The notes beneath the pieces are model-generated. The model was not told where the DNA came from, made no database searches, and was given only the letters and a program-made list of their open reading frames with translations. Below are positions 1 to 7,469 of a stretch of DNA of 27,137 nt, piece after piece. The stretch's first letter is position 1. Each line of letters starts with the position of its first letter. A program made the position numbers and the translations under genes. This DNA comes from Actinocrinis sp046724665 (GTDB taxonomy: Bacteria > Actinomycetota > Actinomycetes > Streptomycetales > Catenulisporaceae), in assembly GCA_046724665.1 (NCBI GenBank), contig JBKOWZ010000258.1, positions 1 to 27,137 of the forward strand, written 5' to 3'.

Positions 1-2
1 CG

Positions 3-740
3 CCGTACGAGAAGCTGGCCTGGCTGCTGATCATCGGCACCATCCCGGTGGGCCTGGTCGGCCTCGTCCTGGACCACCTGCTGCGCACGCACCTGGGCAA
101 GCCGTCCTGGGCAGCGTTCTTTCTCATGCTGAACGGCGGGCTGCTCTACGCCGCGGAGCGGATGCGCGGTGACCGACGCGCACGCCCCGACGAGGCGGCG
201 GCCGGCTCCGGACGGCGCGCGGACCGCGGCGAGCGCGGCGCCACGACGGTGATGGCCAGCGGCGGAACGCGGCGCAAGCAGAGCACCGCGACGCTCGAAC
301 CGCCGCGCGAGCTCGACCGGCACGGCCGCGAACTGCCGCCGTCGATCGCCAGCGACGTGCGGCTCGCCCGGCTCGGCCGGTCCACCGCGGTGCAGATCGG
401 CTCGGCGCAGATCCTCGGCCTCTTCCCCGGCATGAGCCGGTCCGGGGGCACCATCGTCGCGGGTTTGTTCAAGGGCCTGCACCACGAGGACGCCGCCCGG
501 CTGGCGTTCCTGCTGGCCACCCCGGTGATCTTCGGCGCGGGGGTGTACAAGCTGCCGGAGCTGGCCAAGCCGGAGAACTCGGCCGTGGTCGGGCCGGCGA
601 TCGCCGGCTCGCTGGTCGCGTTCGTCGCCTCGTACATCTCGGTGCGCTTCCTGGTGCGCTACTTCGAGACCAAGACGCTGACGCCGTTCGCGATCTACTG
701 CGCGGTCGTCGGGCTCATCTCACTGATCCGCTTCGCCTGA
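3..740 (+). CDS. uppP: Undecaprenyl-diphosphatase (UppP/BacA family), 5'-truncated by the window edge
   Basis: This integral membrane enzyme dephosphorylates undecaprenyl diphosphate to recycle the lipid carrier for peptidoglycan and other envelope polymers. The frame is open from base 3, so the true start and the N-terminal motif lie upstream; 245 residues are visible. The family's second catalytic motif is clear as FPGMSRSGGTI, followed by the conserved AARLAFLLATPVIFGAG stretch and three C-terminal hydrophobic spans. The first visible span (LLIIGTIPVGLVGLVL) also fits the family. Between the AERMR end of the early span and the QIGSAQILGLFPG span there is a long hydrophilic Arg/Gly/Ala-rich insert of roughly 60 residues, longer than in typical members. 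Its 3' end overlaps the convergent MarR gene by 21 bases. Identity is confident; the function of the insert is unknown. Confidence 0.93.
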   Translation, partial: PYEKLAWLLIIGTIPVGLVGLVLDHLLRTHLGKPSWAAFFLMLNGGLLYAAERMRGDRRARPDEAAAGSGRRADRGERGATTVMASGGTRRKQSTATLEPPRELDRHGRELPPSIASDVRLARLGRSTAVQIGSAQILGLFPGMSRSGGTIVAGLFKGLHHEDAARLAFLLATPVIFGAGVYKLPELAKPENSAVVGPAIAGSLVAFVASYISVRFLVRYFETKTLTPFAIYCAVVGLISLIRFA

Positions 741-1283
741 GCGGCCGAGGGCCTCGTCCTCGGGCGCATCGCCGCCGGCCGCGCGCTGCTCGGCGGCGGC
801 GTTGGCGCACCCGATGCCGGGCGACTGGCGCAGCTTCTCGGCGATGATGGTCATCGCCTGGCCGACGACGGCCACCTCCCGCTCGGACATCAGGCCGATG
901 AACAGCTCGCGCACGTCCGCCACGTGCCCCGGCGCGGCCTCGCGCAGCAGCGCCCAGCCCTGCTCGGTGATCACCGCGAAGGCGCCGCGCCGGTCGGAGG
1001 GGCACTCCTGCCGCTCGACCAGCCCGGCCTTCTCCATCCGGCCGATCTGGTGCGAGAGCCGGCTCTTGGACAGCGAGGTGCGGTTGCTCAGCTCGGTCAT
1101 CCGCAGCCTGCCGTCCGGCGATTCGGACAGCTCGACCAGGACCTGGTAGTCGGTGAAGTTGAGGTCGTGGCGCTCGTGCAGCCGGTCCTCGAGCTTCGCC
1201 GGGAGCAGCCGCATCACCTCGAGCCAGGCGCGCCACGTCCGCTGTTCGGCGTCGCTGAGCCAGCGCGGGGCGAGGTCGTTCAT
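720..1283 (-). CDS. MarR-family winged-helix transcriptional regulator
   Basis: The product is a 187-residue DNA-binding regulator. The winged helix-turn-helix spans about residues 40-110, with the MarR pattern FTDYQVLVELSES, then MTELSNRTSLSKSRLSHQI (recognition helix), RMEKAGLVER, and the wing residues around PSDRRGAFAVITEQG. A helical dimerisation part follows, then an Ala/Gly/Glu-rich tail of about 30 residues that looks disordered. ATG at 1283 is used; the ribosome site ahead of it is weak. The gene converges on uppP with a 21-base 3' overlap. Its upstream region holds a conspicuous AT-rich island that could be its own operator, since MarR proteins usually autoregulate. Ligand and targets cannot be read from sequence. 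Confidence 0.92.
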   Translation of the reverse strand: MNDLAPRWLSDAEQRTWRAWLEVMRLLPAKLEDRLHERHDLNFTDYQVLVELSESPDGRLRMTELSNRTSLSKSRLSHQIGRMEKAGLVERQECPSDRRGAFAVITEQGWALLREAAPGHVADVRELFIGLMSEREVAVVGQAMTIIAEKLRQSPGIGCANAAAEQRAAGGDAPEDEALGRSGEADQ

Positions 1284-1297
1284 GAGTCCAGGATACC

Positions 1298-1329
1298 GTC
1301 TATTAGTTGAATCATAAACATTTAATGAC
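1298..1329 (-). promoter_or_regulatory. AT-rich promoter/operator candidate upstream of the MarR gene
   Basis: This is a short, strongly AT-rich island in otherwise GC-rich DNA, 15-45 bases upstream of the MarR start. It contains an imperfect inverted repeat bounded by ATTA and TAAT. On the minus strand a TATGAT hexamer resembles a -10 box. The placement suits autoregulation. No protein-specific consensus is recognised. Confidence 0.4.
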
Positions 1330-1439
1330 CAGCCAGACGATCACCGTGGATCCGCGGGTCCCGTTCTCGCACGAGTGATTCGCCAAACACTTTAGACGGC
1401 ATCCGCCCTTGAACGGCGTGCCGACGTAACGCCGGGCTC

Positions 1440-1473
1440 CTACACCGTGTGCCCGACTACACCGTGTGCCCGA
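1440..1473. repeat. 17-bp perfect tandem duplication spanning a stop codon
   Basis: The 17-mer CTACACCGTGTGCCCGA occurs twice head to tail (1440-1456 and 1457-1473). The second copy holds the last codons and the TAG stop of the minus-strand DUF2127 gene. The first copy lies just beyond the stop and carries another TAG out of frame. It looks like a small slippage duplication. Confidence 0.9.
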
Positions 1474-2275
1474 TGTCGGCGTCCGGCTTCGCCTGCGCCA
1501 CCACAGCCGGCTCGGCCGCCGGCATGATGCCCGCCGCCTCCTCGATCTCCAGCAGCGAGGCGCTGTGCAGTTCGCGCTCGGCGGCGGCGCGCCCGCCGCG
1601 CAGGCCGAACAGCCGCTTGGACAGCAGCAGGTAGAGGACGGCGAGCACGTTCAGCACGAAGGTGGCGATCTTGAACGGCGACTGCTTCTCGGTGATCTCG
1701 TAGACCTCGATCGGCAGGAACGCCGCGGTGGCCACCACGGCGAAGTACTCGCCCCAGCGCTTCGCCAGCCACAGGCCGACCGCCTCGATCAGCTCGATCA
1801 GCGCGTAGACGGCCAACAGGATCGCGACCACGTCCAGCGTCGAGTGCTTGTAGTGGAAGCTCTTGCGGATCGTGTCCACGATCGAGGAGTGGTCCAGGTC
1901 GTAGCCCCAGTGCGTGGCCAGCGGCTTGAGCGAGGTCAGGTCCTTCTCGAACAGCTGGGACAGCGCCTGCTGCGAGTTGGAGAACCGGTACACCGCGTAC
2001 GCCGCCGCGCCGATCAGGAAGAACCGGAAGACCCGCTCGACCGCGAGCAGCCGCATGATCAGCAGCGAGCGCAGCGCCTTGCCGCGCGGCACCAGCGGGG
2101 CGTTCGCCGCCGGGCCCGAGGACTTCGGCGTCTGCAACGCGAAGTCGCCGCAGCGCAGGCAGCGCCAAGCCGGGCCGAGCGCCGTCTCCACCCTGATCCG
2201 GTCGCGGAATTCCGGTTCGTCGGGCTCGTAGAGCACGTGCCCGCGACGCGCACAGTGGCGCCTGTTCCAATCCAT
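1457..2275 (-). CDS. DUF2127 family membrane protein with N-terminal zinc-ribbon-like segment
   Basis: The 272-residue protein starts at ATG 2275 (MDWNRRHCARRGH). A longer frame to 2308 exists, but this start gives the N-terminus usual for actinobacterial relatives as I remember them. Residues 1-60 carry CARRGH and WRCLRCG, a Cys/His arrangement suggesting a metal-binding knuckle. Four hydrophobic spans follow, including FRFFLIGAAAYAVYRF, VVAILLAVYALIELIEAVGLWLA, VVATAAFLPIEVYEI and ATFVLNVLAVLYLLL. The C-terminus is charged and cytoplasmic-like (AAAERELHSASLLEIEEA). DUF2127 has no established function. The gene is divergent from ilvD with a gap of about 117 bases. The family call is fairly secure; no role is proposed. 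Confidence 0.85.
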   Translation of the reverse strand: MDWNRRHCARRGHVLYEPDEPEFRDRIRVETALGPAWRCLRCGDFALQTPKSSGPAANAPLVPRGKALRSLLIMRLLAVERVFRFFLIGAAAYAVYRFSNSQQALSQLFEKDLTSLKPLATHWGYDLDHSSIVDTIRKSFHYKHSTLDVVAILLAVYALIELIEAVGLWLAKRWGEYFAVVATAAFLPIEVYEITEKQSPFKIATFVLNVLAVLYLLLSKRLFGLRGGRAAAERELHSASLLEIEEAAGIMPAAEPAVVAQAKPDADIGHTV

Positions 2276-2392
2276 GGCCACACAGGGTAGACCGCTTACG
2301 CGTCCCAAACAGTGGGATGCCTGGTTCCTGCCCAGGGCGAGGTGGGAGAATCGCCTGCGACAGGTGAGACGGACACGGGCAAGGAGCCGACC

Positions 2393-4273
2393 ATGCCGGC
2401 ACTGCGGTCACGCACCTCGACGCACGGGCGGAACATGGCGGGCGCGCGGGCGCTCTGGCGGGCCACCGGGATGACCGAGGCCGACTTCGGCAAGCCGATC
2501 GTGGCGATCGCCAACTCCTTCACCCAGTTCGTGCCCGGCCACGTCCACCTGCGCAACGTCGGCGAGATCGTCGCCGAGTCGGTCGCCGCGAGCGGCGGGG
2601 TGGCCAAGGAGTTCAACACCATCGCGGTCGATGACGGCATCGCGATGGGCCACGGCGGCATGCTCTACTCGCTGCCGTCCCGCGAGCTGATCGCCGACGC
2701 GGTCGAGTACATGGTCAACGCGCACTGCGCGGACGCGCTGGTCTGCATCTCCAACTGCGACAAGATCACCCCGGGCATGCTGATGGCCGCGCTGCGCCTC
2801 AACATCCCGACCGTGTTCGTCTCCGGCGGCCCGATGGAGGCCGGGCAGGCGCACATCCGCGACGGCGTCGCGATGAGCCGGGACGAGATCACCAAGCTCG
2901 ACCTGATCGACGCGATGTCGGCCGCCGCCGATGAGAACGTCTCCGACGAGACGCTCGGCACCATCGAGCGCTCCGCCTGCCCCACCTGCGGCTCCTGTTC
3001 CGGCATGTTCACCGCGAACTCGATGAACTGCCTGGTCGAGGCGCTGGGCCTCGGCCTGCCCGGCAACGGCTCCGTGCTGGCCACGCACGCCAAGCGGCGC
3101 GAGCTGTTCGAGCGCGCGGGCAGCCTGGTCCTCGAACTGGCGAAGCGCTACTACGAGGACGACGACGAGTCGGTGCTCCCCCGCTCGATCGCCACCCCGG
3201 CCGCGTTCGGCAACGCGATGGCACTCGACGTGGCGATGGGCGGCTCCACGAACACGGTGCTGCACCTGCTCGCCGCCGCGCAGGAGGCCGGGGTCGGCTT
3301 CGGGCTCAAGGAGATCGACGCGACCAGCCGCCGGGTGCCGTGCGTCGCGAAGGTCGCGCCAAACAAGGCCTCGCTGAGCAAGACGTACTACATGGAGGAC
3401 GTGCACCGGGCCGGCGGCATCCCGGCGATCCTGGGCGAGCTGCGCCGCGGCGGCCTGCTCGACGAGGGCGTGCACGCGGTGCACTCCCCGACGCTCGCCA
3501 CCTGGCTGGACCGCTGGGACGTGCGCGGCGGCACGGCGGACGACGCGGCGTTCGAGCTCTTCCACGCCGCGCCCGGCGGCGTGCGCACCACCGAGCCGTT
3601 CTCCACCGCGAACCGCTGGTCCTCGCTGGACACCGACGCGCAGGGCGGCTGCATCCGCTCGGTCGAGCACGCCTACACCAAGGACGGCGGGCTGGCGGTG
3701 CTGTGGGGCAACATCGCGCCGGACGGCGCGGTGGTGAAGACGGCCGGCGTCGCCGAGTCGATCTGGACCTTCCGCGGCCCGGCCCGCGTCTTCGAGTCGC
3801 AGGAGGCCGCGGTCGAGGCGATCCTCGGCGGCAAGATCGTCGAGGGCGACGTGGTGGTGATCCGCTACGAGGGCCCGAAGGGCGGCCCGGGGATGCAGGA
3901 GATGCTGTACCCGACCGCGTTCCTCAAGGGCAGGGGCCTCGGCGCGAAGTGCGCGCTGATCACCGACGGCCGGTTCTCCGGCGGCACCTCAGGGCTCTCG
4001 ATCGGGCACGTCTCCCCCGAAGCCGCGGCCGGCGGCGTGATCGCGCTGGTCGAGGACGGGGACCAGATCGCGATCGACATCCGTGACCGCTCGATCGCGC
4101 TTGACGTGCCCGGCGACGAGCTGGCCGCGCGCCGGGCCGCGCTCGAAGCGGCCGGCGGCTACCGGCCGAAGGACCGCGACCGGCCGGTCTCGCTGGCGCT
4201 CAAGGCCTACGCGCTGCTGGCCACCTCGGCCGCCACCGGGGCGGTGCGCGACCGCTCGAAGCTCGAGGGCTGA
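2393..4273 (+). CDS. ilvD: Dihydroxyacid dehydratase
   Basis: This enzyme dehydrates 2,3-dihydroxyisovalerate and 2,3-dihydroxy-3-methylvalerate to the 2-keto acids in valine, leucine and isoleucine synthesis. It is a cytosolic Fe-S enzyme. The 626-residue product has the full signature set: SNCDKITPGM, the Fe-S cysteine motif CPTCGSCSGMFTANSMNCL, and the C-terminal GRFSGGTSGLSIGHVSPEAA. The start chosen is ATG 2393 (MPALRSRTSTHGRNMAGARAL), placed 6 bases behind AAGGAG at 2381-2386. An in-frame start at 2312 lacks such a site and adds a non-conserved extension. Length is normal for the family. A MarR regulator begins 8 bases after its stop, so the two are probably co-transcribed. A small inverted repeat (TCCCA-5 nt-TGGGA, 2303-2317) lies upstream. 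Confidence 0.97.
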   Translation: MPALRSRTSTHGRNMAGARALWRATGMTEADFGKPIVAIANSFTQFVPGHVHLRNVGEIVAESVAASGGVAKEFNTIAVDDGIAMGHGGMLYSLPSRELIADAVEYMVNAHCADALVCISNCDKITPGMLMAALRLNIPTVFVSGGPMEAGQAHIRDGVAMSRDEITKLDLIDAMSAAADENVSDETLGTIERSACPTCGSCSGMFTANSMNCLVEALGLGLPGNGSVLATHAKRRELFERAGSLVLELAKRYYEDDDESVLPRSIATPAAFGNAMALDVAMGGSTNTVLHLLAAAQEAGVGFGLKEIDATSRRVPCVAKVAPNKASLSKTYYMEDVHRAGGIPAILGELRRGGLLDEGVHAVHSPTLATWLDRWDVRGGTADDAAFELFHAAPGGVRTTEPFSTANRWSSLDTDAQGGCIRSVEHAYTKDGGLAVLWGNIAPDGAVVKTAGVAESIWTFRGPARVFESQEAAVEAILGGKIVEGDVVVIRYEGPKGGPGMQEMLYPTAFLKGRGLGAKCALITDGRFSGGTSGLSIGHVSPEAAAGGVIALVEDGDQIAIDIRDRSIALDVPGDELAARRAALEAAGGYRPKDRDRPVSLALKAYALLATSAATGAVRDRSKLEG

Positions 4274-4280
4274 TCCGGCG

Positions 4281-4889
4281 GTGGGCACGCACCGGAACGG
4301 CGGACGCGGCGAGCGGGAGGGTGCGGCGCCCGGCCAGGCGAAACGCCAGGGCGCGCTGCCCTTCGACCCGATCGAGCGAGCCTTCGAGCTGTGGGAGCAG
4401 CGCTGGGGCGAGTCCACCTCGATGCTCGCGGTCACCTCGCTGATGCGCGCGCACCAGCTCGCGCTGGCCGAGGTGGACTCGATCGTGCGGCCGTACGACC
4501 TGACCTTCGCCCGGTACGAGGCGCTGGTGCTGCTCACCTTCAGCCGCCACGGCGCGCTGCCGCTCTCCAAGATCGGCGAGCGGCTCCAGGTGCACCCGAC
4601 CTCGGTCACCAACATCGTGGACCGGCTGGAGCGCTCCGGCCTGGTCGCGCGCAGGCCGAACCCGGAGGACGGCCGCGGCGTGCTGGCCGAGATCACCGCG
4701 CAGGGGCGCGACGTGGTGGAGAAGGCCACCGCCGACCTGATGGCGGCGCAGTTCGGCCTCGGCGCGCTGAACGTCGAGCAGCACCGCACGCTGTTCGACG
4801 TGCTGCGCGACCTGCGCCACGCGGCCGGCGACTTCACCGAGCCCGCAGACGAGGCCGCCGCGTCGGCGCTGGACGACACGCTGCACTGA
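4281..4889 (+). CDS. MarR-family transcriptional regulator downstream of ilvD
   Basis: The product is a 202-residue regulator. The start is GTG 4281, 8 bases after ilvD, with a GAGG about 12 bases ahead; no other good in-frame start lies before the conserved region. An N-terminal stretch of about 35 residues, rich in Gly/Arg/Gln, precedes the fold. The winged helix covers about residues 75-145: FARYEALVLLTFSRHGALP, KIGERLQVHPTSVTNIVDRLE, RSGLVARRPNPEDGRGVLAEIT. It sits between ilvD and icmA, both connected with branched-chain acyl metabolism. A perfect palindrome lies on the icmA promoter region. Control of icmA, ilvD or both is a reasonable inference but is not shown. A long hairpin follows its stop. 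Confidence 0.9.
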   Translation: MGTHRNGGRGEREGAAPGQAKRQGALPFDPIERAFELWEQRWGESTSMLAVTSLMRAHQLALAEVDSIVRPYDLTFARYEALVLLTFSRHGALPLSKIGERLQVHPTSVTNIVDRLERSGLVARRPNPEDGRGVLAEITAQGRDVVEKATADLMAAQFGLGALNVEQHRTLFDVLRDLRHAAGDFTEPADEAAASALDDTLH

Positions 4890-4896
4890 GCGGACT

Positions 4897-4979
4897 GAGA
4901 GGGTGCGCGGATTGGTGGCCGGGCTCGCAGCGCCGGCCGCACGCGACGCGCAGTCGGCCACCAGTCCGCGCGCTCTCTG
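4897..4979 (+). terminator. Long stem-loop behind the ilvD-marR unit
   Basis: The arms at 4903-4921 and 4955-4973 pair over 19 positions around a loop of about 33 bases. GAGAG/CTCTC extends the stem outside a small bulge. Two of the pairs are G-U in plus-strand RNA but would be A-C mismatches in minus-strand RNA, so the fold belongs to the plus transcript. No T-run follows. It could be a terminator or an mRNA 3'-end stabiliser. Confidence 0.65.
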
Positions 4980-5053
4980 CACCGGGCGGCCTGAACAGGA
5001 TCGACCCGGGCCGGCGCTCCCGCCGACGTGTCGTTCGCCCGATTGCATCGACA

Positions 5054-5070
5054 GATAATAGGACGTCCTA
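5054..5070 (+). promoter_or_regulatory. Putative icmA promoter with overlapping 12-bp perfect palindrome
   Basis: GATAAT (5054-5059) matches a -10 box at five of six positions. TAGGACGTCCTA (5059-5070) is a perfect palindrome starting on its last base. If this -10 is used, the palindrome covers the -10/+1 region, a typical repressor position. The icmA ATG follows 13 bases later without a clear ribosome site. The cognate regulator is not identified; the adjacent MarR protein is one candidate. Confidence 0.5.
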
Positions 5071-5083
5071 GTAGTTTGGCCTC

Positions 5084-6760
5084 ATGGATGACGCGAGCAT
5101 CGCCGAGGGCCGGGAGCGCTGGCGGGCGGCCTACGACAAGGCGCCGAAGACCGACCGGGACACCACCACGATCTCCGGCGACGAGACCGAGCCGGTCTAC
5201 GGCCCGCCGCCGGGCTCGACGGTGCCGGGCTTCGAGCGGATCGGCTGGCCCGGCCAGTACCCCTACACCCGCGGGCTCTACCCGACCGGCTACCGCGGCC
5301 GACCGTGGACGATCCGCCAGTTCGCCGGCTTCGGCAGCGCGGCGCAGACCAACGAGCGCTTCCGGGCCATCCTCGCGGCCGGCGGCGGCGGGCTGTCGGT
5401 GGCCTTCGACATGCCGACCCTGATGGGGCGCGACTCGGACGACCCGCGCTCGCTCGGCGAGGTCGGGCACTGCGGGGTCGCGATCGACTCGGCCGCGGAC
5501 ATGGACGTGCTGTTCGACGGCATCCCGCTGGGCGAGGTCACCACCTCGATGACGATCAGCGGCCCGGCGGTCCCGGTGTTCTGCATGTACGTCGTCGCGG
5601 CCGAGCGCCAGGGCGCCGACGTCGGCAAGCTCAACGGCACCCTCCAGACCGACATCTTCAAGGAGTACATCGCGCAGAAGGAGTGGCTGTTCCCGCCCGA
5701 GCCGCACCTGCGCCTGATCGGTGACCTGATGGAGTACTGCGCGACGGGCATCCCGGCGTACAAGCCGCTGTCGGTCTCCGGCTACCACATCCGCGAGGCC
5801 GGATCGACGGCCGCGCAGGAGCTGGCGTACACGCTCGCGGACGGCTTCGGGTACGTCGAACTCGGCCTGTCCCGCGGCCTGGACATCGACGTGTTCGGAC
5901 CCGGGCTGTCCTTCTTCTTCGACGCGCACATCGACTTCTTCGAGGAGATCGCGAAGTTCCGCGCGGCCCGCCGGATCTGGGCGCGCTGGATGCGCGACGT
6001 CTACGGCGCGAAGAGCGCGAAGGCGCAGTGGCTGCGCTTCCACACCCAGACGGCCGGGGTCTCGCTGACCGCGCAGCAGCCCGAGAACAACATCGTGCGC
6101 ACCGCGCTCGAGGCGCTGGCCGCGGTGCTCGGCGGCACCAACTCGCTGCACACGAACGCGCTGGACGAGGTGCTGGCGCTGCCCTCGGCGAAGGCCGCCG
6201 AGATCGCCGTGCGCACGCAGCAGGTGATCCTCGAGGAGACCGGGGCGGCGAACGTGGCCGATCCGCTCGGCGGGTCCTGGTACGTCGAGGCGCTGACCGA
6301 CCGGATCGAGGCGCAGGCCGAGGAGATCTTCCAGCGGATCAAGGACCTCGGCCGCGACGGCACGATCACCTCCGGCCTGCTGCGCGGCATCGACGACGGC
6401 TACTTCACCGGGCAGATCGCCGACGCGTCGTCCGCGTACCAGCTGGCGGTCGAGAAGGGCGACAAGCGGATCGTCGGCGTCAACGCGCACACCGAGACGA
6501 TCGAGGCGCCGCTGGAGATCCTGCGCGTCTCGCACGAGGTGGAACTCGAGCAGAACCGCGTACTCGCCGAGCGCCGCGCGAAGCGTGACGAAGCGCAGAC
6601 CCGGGCCAGGCTCGCCGCGCTGCGCGAGGCCGCGGCGCGCGACGGGGTGAATCTCATCCCGCCGATGCTCGACGCGGTGCGCGCCGAGGCGACCCTCGGC
6701 GAGATCTGCGGCGTGCTCAAGGAGGTCTACGGCACCTACAGCGAGCCCGCCAGGTTCTGA
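5084..6760 (+). CDS. icmA: Isobutyryl-CoA mutase large (catalytic) subunit
   Basis: This is the adenosylcobalamin-dependent catalytic subunit interconverting isobutyryl-CoA and n-butyryl-CoA, linking valine breakdown and butyryl-CoA supply to polyketide and fatty-acid precursors. The 558-residue product has only the TIM-barrel part; there is no C-terminal B12-binding domain, so it needs a separate small subunit (IcmB) that is not in this window. Two residues separate this enzyme from methylmalonyl-CoA mutase: MCM has Tyr (in RQY) and Arg contacting the substrate carboxylate, while IcmA has Phe80 and Gln198. Here WTIRQF gives F80 and EYIAQKE gives Q198, at exactly the IcmA numbering. Flanking sequence also matches the family (GGGGLSVAFDMPTLMGRDSD, AYKPLSVSGYHIREAG, SLTAQQPENN). 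It converges on the MBL-fold gene with a 26-base gap. Confidence 0.92.
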   Translation: MDDASIAEGRERWRAAYDKAPKTDRDTTTISGDETEPVYGPPPGSTVPGFERIGWPGQYPYTRGLYPTGYRGRPWTIRQFAGFGSAAQTNERFRAILAAGGGGLSVAFDMPTLMGRDSDDPRSLGEVGHCGVAIDSAADMDVLFDGIPLGEVTTSMTISGPAVPVFCMYVVAAERQGADVGKLNGTLQTDIFKEYIAQKEWLFPPEPHLRLIGDLMEYCATGIPAYKPLSVSGYHIREAGSTAAQELAYTLADGFGYVELGLSRGLDIDVFGPGLSFFFDAHIDFFEEIAKFRAARRIWARWMRDVYGAKSAKAQWLRFHTQTAGVSLTAQQPENNIVRTALEALAAVLGGTNSLHTNALDEVLALPSAKAAEIAVRTQQVILEETGAANVADPLGGSWYVEALTDRIEAQAEEIFQRIKDLGRDGTITSGLLRGIDDGYFTGQIADASSAYQLAVEKGDKRIVGVNAHTETIEAPLEILRVSHEVELEQNRVLAERRAKRDEAQTRARLAALREAAARDGVNLIPPMLDAVRAEATLGEICGVLKEVYGTYSEPARF

Positions 6761-6786
6761 CCCGGGTCCGCGCCGGGCAGGCGCCG

Positions 6787-7446
6787 TCAGACCTCGAAGG
6801 CCTCGCCGACGACCATCCGCGAGTACGGCGCGCCGGTGCCCGGACCGCGGCCGGGCCCGGCGGCGAGGAACAGGTCGGTGCCGTGCTTGCCCACGTCGCT
6901 GAGCATCACGTCGTGGATCGGCGAGACCCGGGTCGGCTTGATGTCGCGGATGAAGTCGACCACCTCGCCGCTGCGGGTCCACGGGCCGTGCAGCGGCACG
7001 AGCAGCAGCTCGATCGGGGCGCCCGGATGGGTGAACGCGTCACCGGGGTGGAAGACCTTGCCGCCGATCAGGAAGCCGGTGTTGTGCACGCGCGGAATGT
7101 CGCGGTGGAGCTCGGCGTGCCACTCGCCGTAGGCGTGCACATCGACACCGTGCACGGTGAATGCGTCACCGTCGCCGATGACGTGCACCACGTTCGGCAG
7201 GCCGGTCAGCATCGAGGCCACCGAGCGGTTCGTCCAGACCTCGAGTCCCGGCCTGGCTGCCAACGCCGCCTCGATCGCCTCCTGCCCGAAGTGGTCCGGG
7301 TGCTGATGCGTGACGAGCAGGCCGTCCGCGTCCGCGAGCGCGGCGCTGAGCGCCTGCTCCGCACAGAAGACGCCGGGATCGACCACCAGCGTCGCGCCGT
7401 CCTGCTCGACCCGGATTCCGGCGTGCCCCAGCCAGGTGACCTTCAT
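6787..7446 (-). CDS. Metallo-beta-lactamase-fold hydrolase (UlaG-like)
   Basis: This 219-residue, probably cytosolic metal-dependent hydrolase starts at ATG 7446 (MKVTWLGHAGIRVEQDG) behind an AGGGA ribosome site. A longer frame upstream is non-conserved and runs into the neighbouring gene. The fold's signature THQHPDH gives H47, H49, D51 and H52. Later metal-ligand regions are visible as GEWHAELH, FHPGDAF and SPIHD. Small single-domain members of this type resemble UlaG-like hydrolases, but the substrate cannot be inferred. It is the last gene of a minus-strand operon, 23 bases after the small unknown gene and downstream of two YbjQ-domain genes. A link to those proteins is suggested only by operon order. 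Confidence 0.88.
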   Translation of the reverse strand: MKVTWLGHAGIRVEQDGATLVVDPGVFCAEQALSAALADADGLLVTHQHPDHFGQEAIEAALAARPGLEVWTNRSVASMLTGLPNVVHVIGDGDAFTVHGVDVHAYGEWHAELHRDIPRVHNTGFLIGGKVFHPGDAFTHPGAPIELLLVPLHGPWTRSGEVVDFIRDIKPTRVSPIHDVMLSDVGKHGTDLFLAAGPGRGPGTGAPYSRMVVGEAFEV

Positions 7447-7469
7447 GTCGGTACTTCCCTCTCGCCGAT

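Noticed and set aside
5084..6760. Methylmalonyl-CoA mutase assignment
   Set aside because: The product lacks the B12 domain, and has F80 and Q198 instead of the Tyr and Arg of methylmalonyl-CoA mutase.
3989..6982. 997-codon open frame on the minus strand opposite ilvD, marR and icmA
   Set aside because: It is antisense to three recognised genes, has no family motif, and is Arg/Gly/Ala-rich nonsense typical of GC-rich antisense frames.
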